Shown: one piece after another, positions 37,114 to 49,548 of the stretch | How positions within the stretch are numbered: position 1 is the stretch's first letter | How the letters are laid out: every line of letters starts with the position of its first letter | DNA from: Ophiodon elongatus | Taxonomy: Eukaryota > Chordata > Actinopteri > Perciformes > Hexagrammidae | Length of the DNA: 64,000 bases | Direction of reading: 5' to 3' | Assembly: GCA_016806645.1 (NCBI GenBank) | Contig: JACSYO010001810.1 | Location: 6,182,001-6,246,000 of the forward strand | Made by a program: the position numbers and the translations under genes | The notes under the pieces: model-generated | The model's database searches: none | Seen by the model: the letters and a program-made list of their open reading frames with translations, nothing else | What the model was told of the DNA's origin: nothing

Positions 37114-38710
37114 CAGTATAACATCAATAACATATTATTGACATCAATTCCAATTGTCCATTTGTCCAATCAACAGTCAAAAACTCAAGGTATAAAAAAT
37201 CAGCTGGAGATGCTGGAACCTGAAAAAAATATATTTTAGTTGATTATTATTATTTCTGATGATGGATTTTCAGTTAAACAACTAATTGTTTCATATCTCT
37301 GTAAAGTATCTATGGTATCGTTCTATTTTTGTGCACCGTAGCAGCACATTATGCAGCCCTTTCATCTGCCAGCGTTCACCCTTCAAGAAAACTGGTACCG
37401 TTTGTTTCTCATTTGATGGATTGAATAGAATGGAGTGAAATGCATTTTCAATTGTGCAAATTAACAAAATGTGAGTATGGGTACAGGTACACTCACAACA
37501 ACTTATCCTAACTGTGGTGCGCTTAAGTCTAATGTGTGTGTGACATGTGCTTGTGCGCGTTTGTTCAGCACAGAGAGAGCTTGTAACCACGGCCAGTGCA
37601 TCATTAATACTGTCTCCCGCAGATGTACCACCATTCTTGACAAATCACCGGGGCCTGCCATCGGGAACATTTCAATCCCCTCTACACATCAGAAATACAC
37701 ATGTACCATGAAAGAGAACACAAGTTTTCTCTCTTCGCATCCGTGGACCCTTGGATGAAAGGCTCTGGGGTTTCAGTGAGGGCTAAGTACTTTCAGGAAG
37801 AAAGTGGGCCTGCTTTATAATGCGCAGCTAATCAAGCTTTTATGCATGCCGTCGCCTTGTAGGTCCATGTGTTGTTTTCCCCATCTCCAGCTTCGCAATG
37901 CCCTGCCTGCTCGTCCAATTACCCTCAAACATGTCTTTGTTTTAACTCGCTTGAATAAGTGTGCGTATTTAAATTCTTTTTTTTCCAATAAAGGCCAGCA
38001 CTCTAGCCAGCAAGTGACCTCCTCCCTTGGTAGGAGAGGATGTGGGCAACAGAGAAACAGTATTAACGCTCCTGCACAAATGGTTTTTACCTGTGTGTGT
38101 AACTTTCGCCGCCTCGCTGCTAAAGTGTCCTGTCGCTCCAGTGGTTTGGAAAGCGTCTGTTATATTCAGTCCACAGAGCAATCATGGGATGCAGATGGAG
38201 CCGGAGCTTGTCATGTCGAAGGCTTCCTGCAAGTGCCCTTTGCAAATGCCACAGACAATGATGGGAAGGAGAGAACCGCAGCTCCATCTCCATCTGCATG
38301 CCTGACCAACCCAAGCGCAAGTGTGTCAAGCGTTAAACTTACGGTGAAATGTGCTTTGTAATCCAATGATATCTTGTCAGCTCAAATCTGCTGCTCGCGA
38401 CGTGAAGTGCAGTTTTTTTTATAGTTTTTTTTACCAGAATACCAGGCGAACTGAAGGAAATGTTGGGGTAGCTGCTGCGATCCACAGGGCTGATAAATAG
38501 GGGGTAATAGATCTGGAAAAAGGAACAAATGTGGGATACAGTGGCAAGTACACATACATATCCTCAGACACAATCTCACACATAAAAAATATAAAAAGTC
38601 AGGCAGTTGAACACGGGTAGGAAACAAAGCACTGCCAAGTGACTTTTATTCGCTTTAGTAGTCAAATCAATTCAGGTATGGTTTTGCACACACACATGTA
38701 CAATACCTAT

Positions 38711-38715
<5 letters not shown>
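37114..38715. other. Non-coding; holds the longest open frame of the window
   Basis: The plus-strand frame 37804-38361 (185 codons) is the longest in the window. Its composition is mixed, it has no recognisable domain, overlapping frames are open on both strands, and the start has no supporting context. I read the openness as a consequence of higher GC. The block may instead be a conserved non-coding element. Confidence 0.4.

Positions 38716-38742
<27 letters not shown>
38716..38742. repeat. (CA)n microsatellite
   Basis: Short CA run. Confidence 0.93.
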
Positions 38743-41478
38743 ATAAACAAAAACATAATCACACAGATTCACAGACAGTTGATTTTTCTCTTTTTCTTGT
38801 GTGTGTTCATACACACTTAAGTTCTTACTGTGCGTGAACAGAGCACAGCTGGGAAAGAAACAGGTGGGTCTGAAACGGACACATACACACAACGTACATG
38901 GTCTGGAAGGTGCTATTCTCCATCTGCCATCATAGGTCTGTGAGTGGGTAGGAGGTGTTTGTGCGTGTGTGTCTCATCTTCCTCGTTTCTCTTACTAACC
39001 ATCCCACTCATTCACACCCACACATACTCAAACTTTCCCTCTTTCAGGACTTCAGGAGCTCTTCTCTCTCTTTGTTTCTTCCTTCGGCTCTTTTCCTCTG
39101 TCTCTCCCCCTTCGCCTCTCTCTCTCTCTTTCTCTCTCTCCTGTTCATATTTGTGTTGCCAGGATCGATCAGTAGGTTAATGCTAATACTGGTTGAGAGC
39201 TGTTGGAACTTTGTGATCTGAGTGCACACACACAGATACACACAAGAGCAGTGATGCAGATTTTCGATAGCGCCAAAAGCCTGCCTGGAAATGGACCATT
39301 TGGGATCCTACTCAGTTTATGTTCTTTGTGTGCGCATGTGTTTGTATGTGTGATCCACTCCTGTAGTCTCATCCTGGGTTGGCAGATTTTGGATTATTAT
39401 TCGATTATTTTGGTCCCTGTGTCTCTGTCTCTGTCTCCGTTTCTCTCACACACACACACCATTTGCATATGCTTATTTGTTCCCTCCTCTCTGATGGTCT
39501 ATCCAAGGCCTGTGTAAAATTAATTCTACTCCTGTCCTGCCATGGGTGACCTTGTCCTTCACTTCTAAATGGCATTAATGAGAAAATGTTCGTCAACAAG
39601 AATGAATATACAAAGGTTTTGACCATGCAAATAAGTGAGCAACTCTCATCTATTGTTCAATAACTTAGCCTTGGACTGTGTCTGTCTGAGTGATAGCATG
39701 TTGCTCAATAGATCAAGGCGAGTTTTCTATGAATTGTACTTCAGACAGAATTGTTGCATTTAATAGCACAACATGTTGAACAACAGTTCAGCACTAAGGT
39801 TACCGTGTACTGTATTGAAAAGCCTACCCTTAACTATAGCCTTGATAAATCCAACTACTACTTTTTAAATATGCTGTTTATTTATATATCTGTTACTTTC
39901 ATGATTCAACAAAAATGTAAGCCCATTTTCAAAAACGCATAATGTACAAACATAATTTAACAAGGTTGAATTATCAATATTTTCATTTTGTATTTCTGTA
40001 CATTTAAAACGGCTTCTAAACCATTTTAAACTGTACTGTACGGAAAAGCAAATGGAAATGCTAATGCAAAACAGCTCAAGATGAAATATCTCAAGTTGGT
40101 TACTGCCATAGGAATCAAATCAAACATTATCATATCACATTACATTATTTACCAAGAGACAAATTAATTGAAGATGGTCTACAATCTCACAGGGCTTAGT
40201 GAGACGGTCTCCGTTTGAACCTGAGCAATTAGACAACACTTTGCTCTTCTTAACTCAAGGTAACAACAATAAATATTGAATTGTTTACCAATATATTGTG
40301 AATTATTGCTTGAATAAAAGTATAGCTGACATATTTCAGTTGAATCATGAGTGGAGTTGTGATATAATTGTGCCACTGACAGAAACTTGGGGAAATTATT
40401 GTATTTTATTACTGTTTCTGGCATTTCCAAAATCACAGTTTTGTATAGGTCAAATGATCACTGGAGATGTCTTTGTTACTGTTGAGTTGGGCGAGAGAGA
40501 CATTCTTTGTTGCAGTAAGTTTATGCATCCTACCACCTACTTGTCTTGCCACATTTTCATACTGTACTGCGAGTGTGTGTAGACAGCCAATAACCATTGG
40601 TTATTTTTGCTTTTGGCTCGGTGAAATCTTCAGCTTCTCTGTCTTTCTCTGCTCTTTTTCTTCCTTACTTTCATCTGGTGGCTCTATGGAATTGATTTCT
40701 ACCCGACTGTCTGCTGCCTTTGTGAGCAACGCAGAAGCTGGGGAGAGGGAGCAAGAGAGAGATGGAAGGCCCTGTTTTTCCTTCAAGGAGGGTTTCACAC
40801 TCCTCCCTCGAAGGAGGCTTTTCGTGCTCACCCCTTTCGGTTTTTGGACGAGAACAGAGAGAACATGTGGGCACAAATGTATCAGGTTCGGTCTGGCTGG
40901 GTTAGCTGGAGGATGCTGAGGAGACGGGTAGCCTTCAACCCACAGAATCAATTCAACAGCAGAAAACATCACCGCACTAAATGATAACACACCTTGAGAG
41001 GCATGGCCCCTGACTCAGGAGAAAAATAGCTGCGTGAGAGAACCGTCGTGGGAGATACAAATATATTTTTGTAAGCTAGGTTGGATCTATCATCTTGTGT
41101 AGGCAAACTGTACCTTTGGGGGGACCGCTGTTTTTCTGCTGTGCTTTTGACTTCAAAAGGCAAAATTGTTTTGCTGTTTCTAATGTAATGTTATTCCTAG
41201 CTTGAACTAGTGTTGGCATTATCCTTTCAATCTAAATGTTTGAGATATTTTCTGGTGTCTCCTATACATCCCACATGTCTATACCTGCTGTCCAACTTCT
41301 AACTCAGATTTGCAGAACGTGCCTGTTCCGAACGGCCCGATTGCTTGGCCTCTGGTATTGCTGTTTGTAGCTAGAACTGCTCATCCATACAACTTCACAC
41401 TCGACACTGTGCTTCCTTTGGTCCTCAGTAATACACACGCCACGGGTGAAGTCAAGAATATCAAATGACATGCATAAA
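38743..41478. other. Non-coding sequence
   Basis: Includes a CT-rich run at about 39111-39141. The frames 40467-40919 plus and 40601-40990 minus overlap each other on opposite strands, are low in complexity and match no family I know; neither has credible splice borders. Confidence 0.45.
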
Positions 41479-41503
41479 CACAGACAGACAGACAGACAGA
41501 CAG
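41479..41503. repeat. (CAGA)n microsatellite
   Basis: Six tandem tetranucleotide units. Confidence 0.93.
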
Positions 41504-41700
41504 TCAGTTGTCAGTGGTCAAGTTCTTTCCTACATGAACTATTTTACAAACAAGTAAATGGATCCACATACATTTTCAAACCTTTTTTGATATTTTTTAA
41601 GAATCGGGACCAAACCAACAACGGCAGTGTGAGACTTAGTGGGAGGGAGAGACCATTGAAGTGTGTGTGTTCATCCGCAACATTGTGAAAACACTTACTT

Positions 41701-41913
41701 CACTATATCGCCAAAAGTATGTAGACAGCCCATTAGAACGCTTCCATTTTTTGTGGCATTATTGGGCTAGGCTCATTCTTGTTCTGCAAGATAATTCCCA
41801 TGTGCACAATGCCAGGACTATGCATATGGAAGACCTTGACGAAGGCCACTCGCTGAAACCTGATGCTCTTATGATGAAGTTGTCCTACATGCTTCAAGTG
41901 TTGCTGGACTTTT
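41701..41913 (+). mobile_element. Tc1/mariner remnant (5' terminus plus transposase fragment)
   Basis: It opens with cactatatcgccaaaagtat, the form of the terminal repeat found on many fish Tc1-like elements (cactatattgccaaaagta). The sense strand then encodes a broken transposase piece. Residues LQDNSHVHNAR are encoded by 41784-41816 and correspond to the QDN-x-x-x-H block of Tc1/mariner enzymes, the Asp at 41790-41792 being the second acidic catalytic position. Everything between the terminus and this block is deleted, and the 3' terminus is not visible. Inactive relic. Confidence 0.65.
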
Positions 41914-43573
41914 GACCTCTTCAGACTTTTTTCCCTTCACCATGCACTTTAGAAGTGAATGATGCTGCTTCTACAGGTCCATGCTTAAAGAAATGTTTTT
42001 GTTTTTTTCAATTTGCTGTAGAAGAAGTTGACTGAATGAAAAGTGACACCATGATAACTTTCCAGAGCACCAACATCCTTCCTTGTAATATAATATACTG
42101 CAGTGTTTAGCGTCTGATAAGCCCTTGAACTCATGAATCTATTACCCAAATTGTGACTCCTGGATTGTAATTTAAAGTCTCACCACTACCTGAGGCAACA
42201 CGCCCCCAGCTGTTTTTAGTACCCACTTACAGTAATCTCACATGGGGAGCACTGAGTCCCCTGCAACCATGTTTTCCAAGATGGCATGGTAGCAACATCC
42301 TCTGATAGACATATCCTTAAATTTCATCAGCACAGGGACCACTAAAGGAGCAGAACATCTTTCTTAAAGCAGATCATCCACTTCTCTCTGTGGTCTGCAC
42401 TATCACCCCACATTGATCTAACATTGCCTTTTGCTGTGTCAAGAGATGCATTTTCTGCCCCCTCCTATCTAATGTCCAAGCTGTTGCAAAGAAAGCAATT
42501 CATCTAAGTCGAGTACATCCAGAATGCTGCTAGCACTGTGGTTAAAAAGAAATGTGCAGATGCTGATGTTTGTCGACTGTTTTTGCTGGGGATTTTGGAG
42601 CTATTGGAAAGTATCTTCTAGACTCGGGTAAAACATTAAGCAGAACATATTATGCAAGCAAAAATCCCAACAGACTTAAACTCAGAAAATGATAAATATG
42701 TGTTAAGAATACTAACAACCACTGCTCTAAAAAAACTAAAAACAAATAGTTGGTTAAAACAAGTGCCAAGTGACTATTAGGAAAACTCAAATTATTTAAA
42801 AAACGTATTGACAGATTCAGGGTAGATTTCAGGGTAGAGATGTATATGTTATTAACAATATAAATAAACAATTTATATGTATCCATAGACAAGAAAGCTT
42901 TTATTTTAAGGCTAATTACCAAGGGGCAAATATGGTGCTGTTATAGCAGTTGTTTTATGAGGAAATGCTGTTGTGATTTTATTTGAATGTGTTTAAGTTT
43001 TAGGGAATTAATTTAGTCTCAGTTGTGTGTGTTTACTCCTACGTTATTTCCCTAATGTGACTTTAATCCTTGTGAGCAGGAAACCTCTATTTAATGTCAA
43101 CCAGAAAGCGATCACGATTCAATCCCATCTTAATTCACCTTCTAAGACATTTTTCTTCGAAGATTTTATTAATGATAAAGCTTTAAACTGATGCCTCTGT
43201 ACTGTACTAATGTCTTTCTTATTTTACCGCACGTAAACATACAGGATTGCTTTGAATCCGTAATAGATAACTCATGTACATTGTGCCTTATTTGCAGTTT
43301 CTATTCTTGTCATATCTGCTGTATTTCACGTTCAACTTCGTGAGTGACAGAAGAGGAAGGACAGGGGAGGAGACGAGGTGGAGGGCAGCAGGAGTAATAA
43401 CCGTTTAGCTGGGACCGTCACGAGCCCGTCTTTGCCCTCTACCACATGACCTTTACTCCAATTGTGCTCCAGTGTCGTTAATATTGTACTCGGAAAAAAA
43501 ACCTCTCTCTCTTGCTGTGTCAAACTGTTGTTGATGCAACTGTTAGGCATAATGGAACATTACTAGTCATTAT
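41914..43573. other. Non-coding sequence
   Basis: No supported gene. A short stretch at 42517-42535 (acatccagaatgctgctag) resembles the I/V-Q-N-A-A coding motif near the end of some LINE reverse transcriptases, but nothing around it supports a LINE. Confidence 0.45.
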
Positions 43574-43581
43574 ACGTTAAC

Positions 43582-44471
43582 TAGAGATGTACCAATTTTC
43601 TTGGCTGTATCCGATTCCAATTTTCCCCTTTTTCTTTCTAAAACTATAATAGATTTAACTTTTTTTCACCACCGTTCTGGAACTGTCCTGAAAAACTATT
43701 TTAACCCTTCGGAAGTCAGTGTAAATGGTCAAAAATTATAAATGTTATCCTTTTACTTTGTTATTGCCATGTATAGTGGTATTTTGGGGTTTGTGGGGGT
43801 TTTAAACTATTGGCATTAATAGTTTTAATTATATAGTAGTAGAAAAAAAAGAAAAAAGTAATAGAGTAGTAGAGCTAGGGTTAGGAAGTTAAACAGACCA
43901 TAATTCCCTCTTGAATATCAATTGTTATATAGCAGTGAAAATAGCTCCTTCAAACATCTATATAATATTGAAAACAAATACATTTTACATGCATGCTTAC
44001 TTTTGAACACATCATGATTGCGTTATAATTTACCTTCACCCAAAAGTCGTTTTTATTGAATAGAGCTCCAATGCATCATAATCCAAGTCGAGGCATCCTC
44101 TGTTAACGTTAGCTGTTAGCTCCATTATAAGCAAGACTGTGCTAGGGAAAGACCCCGTGCTGAGCTGGTCACTGCCATTACTTTGAATGCATGGCAATTC
44201 ATTTCAATTTAAGAAGTGTCTGATTGAGTTAGTTCTAAATGTTTTCTTAAGGTTGTTCCTCCACGACTTATTTTGGATTTGCAGTTGTAACAAATTGCAA
44301 GTGTTATGTCTTCTTCAGTCATGCTGAATAACTTTCACACCGAAGGCGTTGCATGGGGGCTGAGACATTATTGTCGGTGCTGCTGTGTCCCGACACTTGC
44401 ACTTGTCCCCGGTCACGGACGATCAACTGAAAACCGTTTAGATCAGCAGCCAATCAATCAGTGCACCTCTA
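43582..44471 (+). mobile_element. Non-autonomous hAT element, 890 bp
   Basis: The 5' end tagagatgtaccaat (43582-43596) and the 3' end atcagtgcacctcta (44457-44471) form degenerate inverted repeats (11 of 15 match), of the type tagrgrtgcaccgat common on fish hAT elements. The flanking 8-bp direct repeats are acgttaac (43574-43581) and atgttaac (44472-44479), one mismatch apart. The interior shows no transposase frame. Divergence of both termini and duplications makes it older than the 25-kb element. Confidence 0.8.
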
Positions 44472-44479
44472 ATGTTAAC

Positions 44480-44834
44480 GGTCTGCAGGTTTTAAAACTG
44501 GTATCGTCAATGAATGCAAAAACCTTGCGCTGTTTCAGTATGCACTGCTTTGTGTGCCACCAGAACTAACTTAGTTTCACTTTTCAATGCCATTGGTTTG
44601 ACTTTGGTCCTGAACTTTCTGCACCCTGCAGCGCTGGTGGAGAGAGCCTGTGATTCCTACTCAATGTCATCGTGGGGAATTTTGGAGGTGGAGGGTTTAG
44701 GGAAGCAGAGGCAGGCCAATGATGGAGATAGCTGTGATTGCCGAGATCTGTCGCCTTCTGCTTTGGTTCACCGCCAGCGTTGTGTTTTGACTTCCAATCG
44801 ACTTCAGCTCCAGATGTTCCCAGCTATATGCCTG

Positions 44835-44841
<7 letters not shown>
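44480..44841. other. GC-richer unique sequence, possible conserved element
   Basis: A block with balanced composition and overlapping open frames on both strands (44514-44921 plus, 44697-44996 minus) that run into the GT array. No family match; regulatory rather than coding is my weak preference. Confidence 0.25.

Positions 44842-44912
<71 letters not shown>
44842..44912. repeat. (GT)n microsatellite, long
   Basis: About 35 uninterrupted GT units. Confidence 0.97.
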
Positions 44913-44918
<6 letters not shown>

Positions 44919-46054
44919 TAAACTGGATTTTGTCTCCGTATGTGTGACCATATGCATAAGTATAAAGGAATGCTTTATGAGCGAGTGTGATTTCATCTAG
45001 CTGTCATCTGATTTTCACTTCGCATTAATGTAGTCAGTGCGCTCAAACACATTGAAAATCTATTAAATAGCACAATGGGATTTAATAGCACAAAATATTT
45101 CAGAACATTAATAACAAATGGAACATCAGTCCCCAATAATAAAAAAAGAAAATAGTTGCTATTTTGCATTAATATTTAAGGATCAGACAAGGAGAAATTC
45201 ATCATAGAGGAGACTGAGATACCATCAGTAGTAGTTTCTATAAACCCAAATATATTGCAGGCAAAGCTCTTATTTTTTCAAGCAAGATCAAAATCTTTTT
45301 ACAATCACTATCACCATTGTATTCTCCATCTACACATACATATAACTCACAGTTTAATGATACTAGCTCATAGCTGTTCTCTTGGGATTATAAAAAGGTG
45401 CTGTGGAAACATGAAAATTAAGTCAAACAGAAAGAGATAGGGAAATAAGAAAAAGATGGCATTGTAAAAAGTAAGTAAGAAAGAAAACAAACCAACGGGG
45501 CATGTTGAACATCATAAGTTGATATGTGTTCATTTCTCTTCTCCTCTACTACAGATTTAGCGATATGAGTTAATGATTTAAATGTATGATTTAATTTACG
45601 GGCTTAAAAAGATAGTTTAAGAGTAGTTGTATCAAGAATACCAGTTAAGCTTTTCCTTTCAAGGCAGACGAGCTACTGTGGGCCAACCCAAATGACAAGC
45701 AGACACTCTATTGTGGAAATAAATAAAGGTTCAAGAAATTACTGGACTATATACGCCACGTAATTTGTAAAAAATAGTACATATTCTACAGTAACTGTTT
45801 CTTTCGGTTTTGTTGCAGTAAAAACATCGTCTTCAAAATGTTTTTGTACCCAAGTTTGTTCGCCTAACAATTTGCAAACTGATTAGGCTAAATGACCTAA
45901 AGTACTGTCTTTTTAATGCCAACTGGGCCCTATTATTGGTAAAATGCACTGGAATGATGAGTTGTCAGGCAATTGTGGACTAATTTCCTGCAAAAGTAAT
46001 TACTATTAGCTTTCTATGGAGATGGGCTTCTCATTCAAGAATGCACTAATGTAT
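44913..46054. other. Non-coding AT-rich sequence
   Basis: No gene or repeat family recognised. Confidence 0.5.
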
Positions 46055-46080
46055 TTCTCTCTCTCTCTCTCTCTCTCTTT
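46055..46080 (+). repeat. (CT)n tract upstream of a splice-like junction
   Basis: About eleven CT units that continue into tttctttttc, forming a long pyrimidine tract on the plus strand upstream of the cag|gtaag at 46112/46113. Confidence 0.92.
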
Positions 46081-46112
46081 CTTTTTCGTAACTCTCTGTT
46101 GGACCTCCACAG

Positions 46113-46189
46113 GTAAGAGGACTGGAGCTTATTTTTCTCCGGTCTACAATGAGGCCTCATACAGAGCCAGCCTGAAACACACTACCTAA
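46113..46189 (+). CDS. Possible tiny terminal exon, or recursive splice site
   Basis: The pyrimidine tract at 46055-46088 leads to ctccacag (ending 46112), followed directly by gtaagagg. Read as an acceptor with phase 1, the downstream frame stays open for 24 codons (it begins KRTGAYFSPVYNEASYR) to TAA at 46187-46189. The residues look protein-like, but 24 open codons are expected by chance about one time in three. Read as acceptor plus donor at the same junction, it is a zero-length exon, the signature of recursive splicing. I do not recognise the peptide. No polyadenylation signal AATAAA follows closely. Confidence 0.18.
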
Positions 46190-49100
46190 AAACATCCAAT
46201 CACTGCATCTTTTCATCAGAAAATTAATGAAGTGCATTTATTAATTATACTTTAAATATAATCAAGTGTTGCACGCAAAACATTAAAGATATACTATTGA
46301 AAATAGGATCAACTAAACAGCCAAATAATGTCATATGGTAATATTGATATACAAATTGACAAACCAGTCACCTTACATGCAAATATAAATGCATGTAACT
46401 CTAAGTCTTTAATTGTGTGTTTTCCCCGTCAATTATTTTGATATGGTGAAAAAATCAATGAAAGCAAACATCAAAGCAACACATTCATATGAAAACTGGA
46501 CTAAAGTTTCAAGCTTGGCTTGAGCTGATTGCTACACCTGGGTCCTGCTCAGTCTACTCTTTGCAGAGCATGGAAAACAAATATTGTTTCTGTTTGTGGT
46601 ATCATCATTTTGTTTGTGCAACTTCTTTTTGTGACCCATTCACCTGATGCTGCCCCAACGGTTTCTTGGGGGCATGAATGAAAATAGCCTGAAACCATGT
46701 TTTTTGTATTTTAAAATATTTTGTAGTGTCTCTAAGTGTAGATGGCTCCGACTGATGCACCTGCCGGTCGGACTCATCGTACAAAAGCAAATGCTGACGT
46801 CATTTTTGTAATTACTCTCATGGCCAGAAAGTAGACAAAGGTCCACACACAGAGTCAAAATCTATAAATATTAGTTAATCTAGAGAGCAAATTAAACTAA
46901 TTGTCCATCTGTCTTGTTCAGGCAAAGAACAGGGGAATAGCAGAAGCTTGTACATGTTGCGTTGTGTATATCATTTGTTGTGATTGCACTGTTGCGCACT
47001 AGCAACCGTGGATTGAGAGATCTGGAAATAAAGTAAAAAATAGATGATAGAGATGATAGAGCTGGCCGTCCATTAATGTCTCATGTGTAGAAATGAAGCC
47101 AAGGCAGCGAGCTGCATGTAGTTCAGTCAATCAGCTCAAGTCCTTCACTACACTCACGTGGCATACTCTTCACACTGCAACATACATCCAACACGTCATG
47201 GCAGTCTACGCAAGTCAGCAGTGTTTAACTCCCTCTTTCTGCTTGCCTTCTGCCAGAATACACATATGGAAGCATGTGACCCTTGATGCTATTGCTGCTG
47301 CCGTTCTTTTGCCTTTCAAAAGCCCCGCCCACCCATCCACCTGTAGTCTCTAACTCTATGTTCCCCTATAGGGGGGAAGTTATTATTGTTACTTCCCCTG
47401 CTGTGTTGAGCTTCGTGTTGAGAGAATGGAGGTCTAGGCCTAGATGCCAAACAACAAAACTGTACATTCACATAATCATCCATGCTATGTGGGTTGGCTG
47501 ACTGAAGTGTGATCGTGCAAGGCACGAAATCTCAAACAACTCCCAATGAGCGGGCCAGTGCCTTGAATGGTGTTGTGTGTGAGTATGTGTGAATATGTGT
47601 GAGCATTTTGTTATGTTCCCAGTTAAAAGTGCTCGATGAGTGTCTTCCATTTACTGTGTAATGTTGCATACTAATTAATTTAGGCACTGCTAGACCACTC
47701 CTTTCTGCGCCCCCAAAAAACTCAAAGAGGAGGTGAGAATATTGTGCTCTTCTGCTGCCGTCTGGTACAGTGCTATTTATGGTTCAGTTGTGTTGCACAG
47801 TTGTGTTAGGCTCCTGCTCCTGCACCTAAAGCTTTCTGTTAGTAAATGGTCTGTCACTACACTAAAGAGAGTAGAGTGAGCATAGGTTCCCTCAGAGGGC
47901 TGTTATGGGTGAGGTCCTCCTAATACAAGGAAGTGAAAGCAAAACTTACTTTGCTTATCTTTGGTAGCTGTACATGTTTGTGCATTGCTCGTCAGGCTTT
48001 TTAAAGCTGCTCTCTCGGCTCATTATATTATTAAGTCCTTAAACCTCACAGAAAGTTATGAAACGGTGTATAAGCCACTCAAATTTGTGAAATTCTTTAC
48101 AGATTCCAATGTGTGTTGTTGTTGTTTATTTTGTTTTTAAATAGCATGAATTCTATGAAACAAATTCATGAAATCTCCTTAAGTATAACCTTCATTCAAA
48201 TAATTATTTTAGCTGCTATTCAATAATGAGAATAATGTTTCAGTACTTACATAACCCAACAAAAATATGTTTTTTGAAATGTAAACGTGATTAGAAACAT
48301 AAATGGAAATGTTTCACACACATAGATTTTACCTTGGTGACCCATTTCAGCATTTTGTTCTTTTAACGCCATCCGCAATTTCAGGTGGAGCGCTCCTTGC
48401 TTAGCATGCTGATTTGCTGAATCATGAGTTTTACCTTACAGATATATGCTTCTTCTATATCTTATACTGTATGTCCGCCAAGAAGCAACAAGAAATGTCA
48501 GAACAAAAAATATAAAATAACGACAAATTCATAATATTGGACACCAGAATTACTGACAAGTTTAGTTTATCAAAAATGTTTGTTTATGTTAAAAGAAAAT
48601 CTTGATTAATAACTATTCTTTCAATAACGGCCTTAAAAACGATCTATAGTTACTGTAAAACCATGTGTGTGTGGTGTGTGTCAGTGCGTGTGGGTGTGTG
48701 ATATCCAGGTAAATAGACAGACGGATAGAGACAATGGGAGAGACAGACCCCCGAGGGAGCAGTTTGTTTTGAATAGGCGGAAGTATTTGTCTTAAACAAT
48801 CTTCTCTTTACAGGTTTACTCAAGCCACGCTTGCAGTAATGTGTTTTTGACTTCCATTGACTCTGAATTGCATTTCATTCGCTCGCCTCTCTCTTGCTCT
48901 CCCTCTCTTTTTATTGCATCTCATCAGCTGTAGGGAAACAGCCCAGCTGCCGCTGCGATGCCACACTCAGCCAATGCACCCTGACAGGTTCCAATTAAGT
49001 TGGAAAATGTAACGTATGAATATTAAAAAGTACTCTGACAGAAACATCAGCCCCTTCTTTTGTTGCATTATGCAGCTTGTAGTCGGGGGTCTCCGTTGGT

Positions 49101-49504
49101 CGGCCATTTCCATAAAGTTTATTTCTTGAATACTTCCCACTCTTCTGACACTATCTCTGTGGTGCTCCCTTTCTCCCCCAAGGCTGTTTGTTAACAGTTG
49201 TAAATATGCCTGCCATGCACACATTAACGCTCATTTAAGGCCCAAGATGTGGTTTAGTCTGTCAGTGCATCTCCATTTGGCTTCCCGTGCTCATTCCAAT
49301 AAACATTTGTGGGTAGAGGAGAGAAGTGAATAGAACCCCGATAAAGGAGAATGTATAAATAAATGCAAACCTGTATGATATCTCATTTCTATGTGCACTG
49401 AATTATATCAGTGTTAGCTGAATAGCTAGAAATTGTCATTTTGTGAGAGAGCTAAATTTGAATAGCAGTGCCTATAGTCTCCCGATTGCTTCGTTTTTTT
49501 TTTA

Positions 49505-49507
<3 letters not shown>
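46190..49507. other. Non-coding sequence
   Basis: No supported gene. 48940-49290 has the texture of a conserved non-coding element and is noted under findings. Interrupted GT runs lie near 48663-48701. Confidence 0.45.

Positions 49508-49546
<39 letters not shown>
49508..49546. repeat. (GT)n microsatellite
   Basis: About nineteen GT units. Confidence 0.95.

Positions 49547-49548
<2 letters not shown>

Noticed and set aside
40467..40990. Overlapping 150- and 129-codon frames on opposite strands
   Set aside because: Mutually exclusive, low complexity, no family resemblance. An imperfect hairpin inside (40780-40814) is too short and mismatched for a pre-miRNA.
42517..42535. LINE reverse-transcriptase I-Q-N-A-A motif
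   Set aside because: Five residues only; no flanking conserved blocks or 3' tail.
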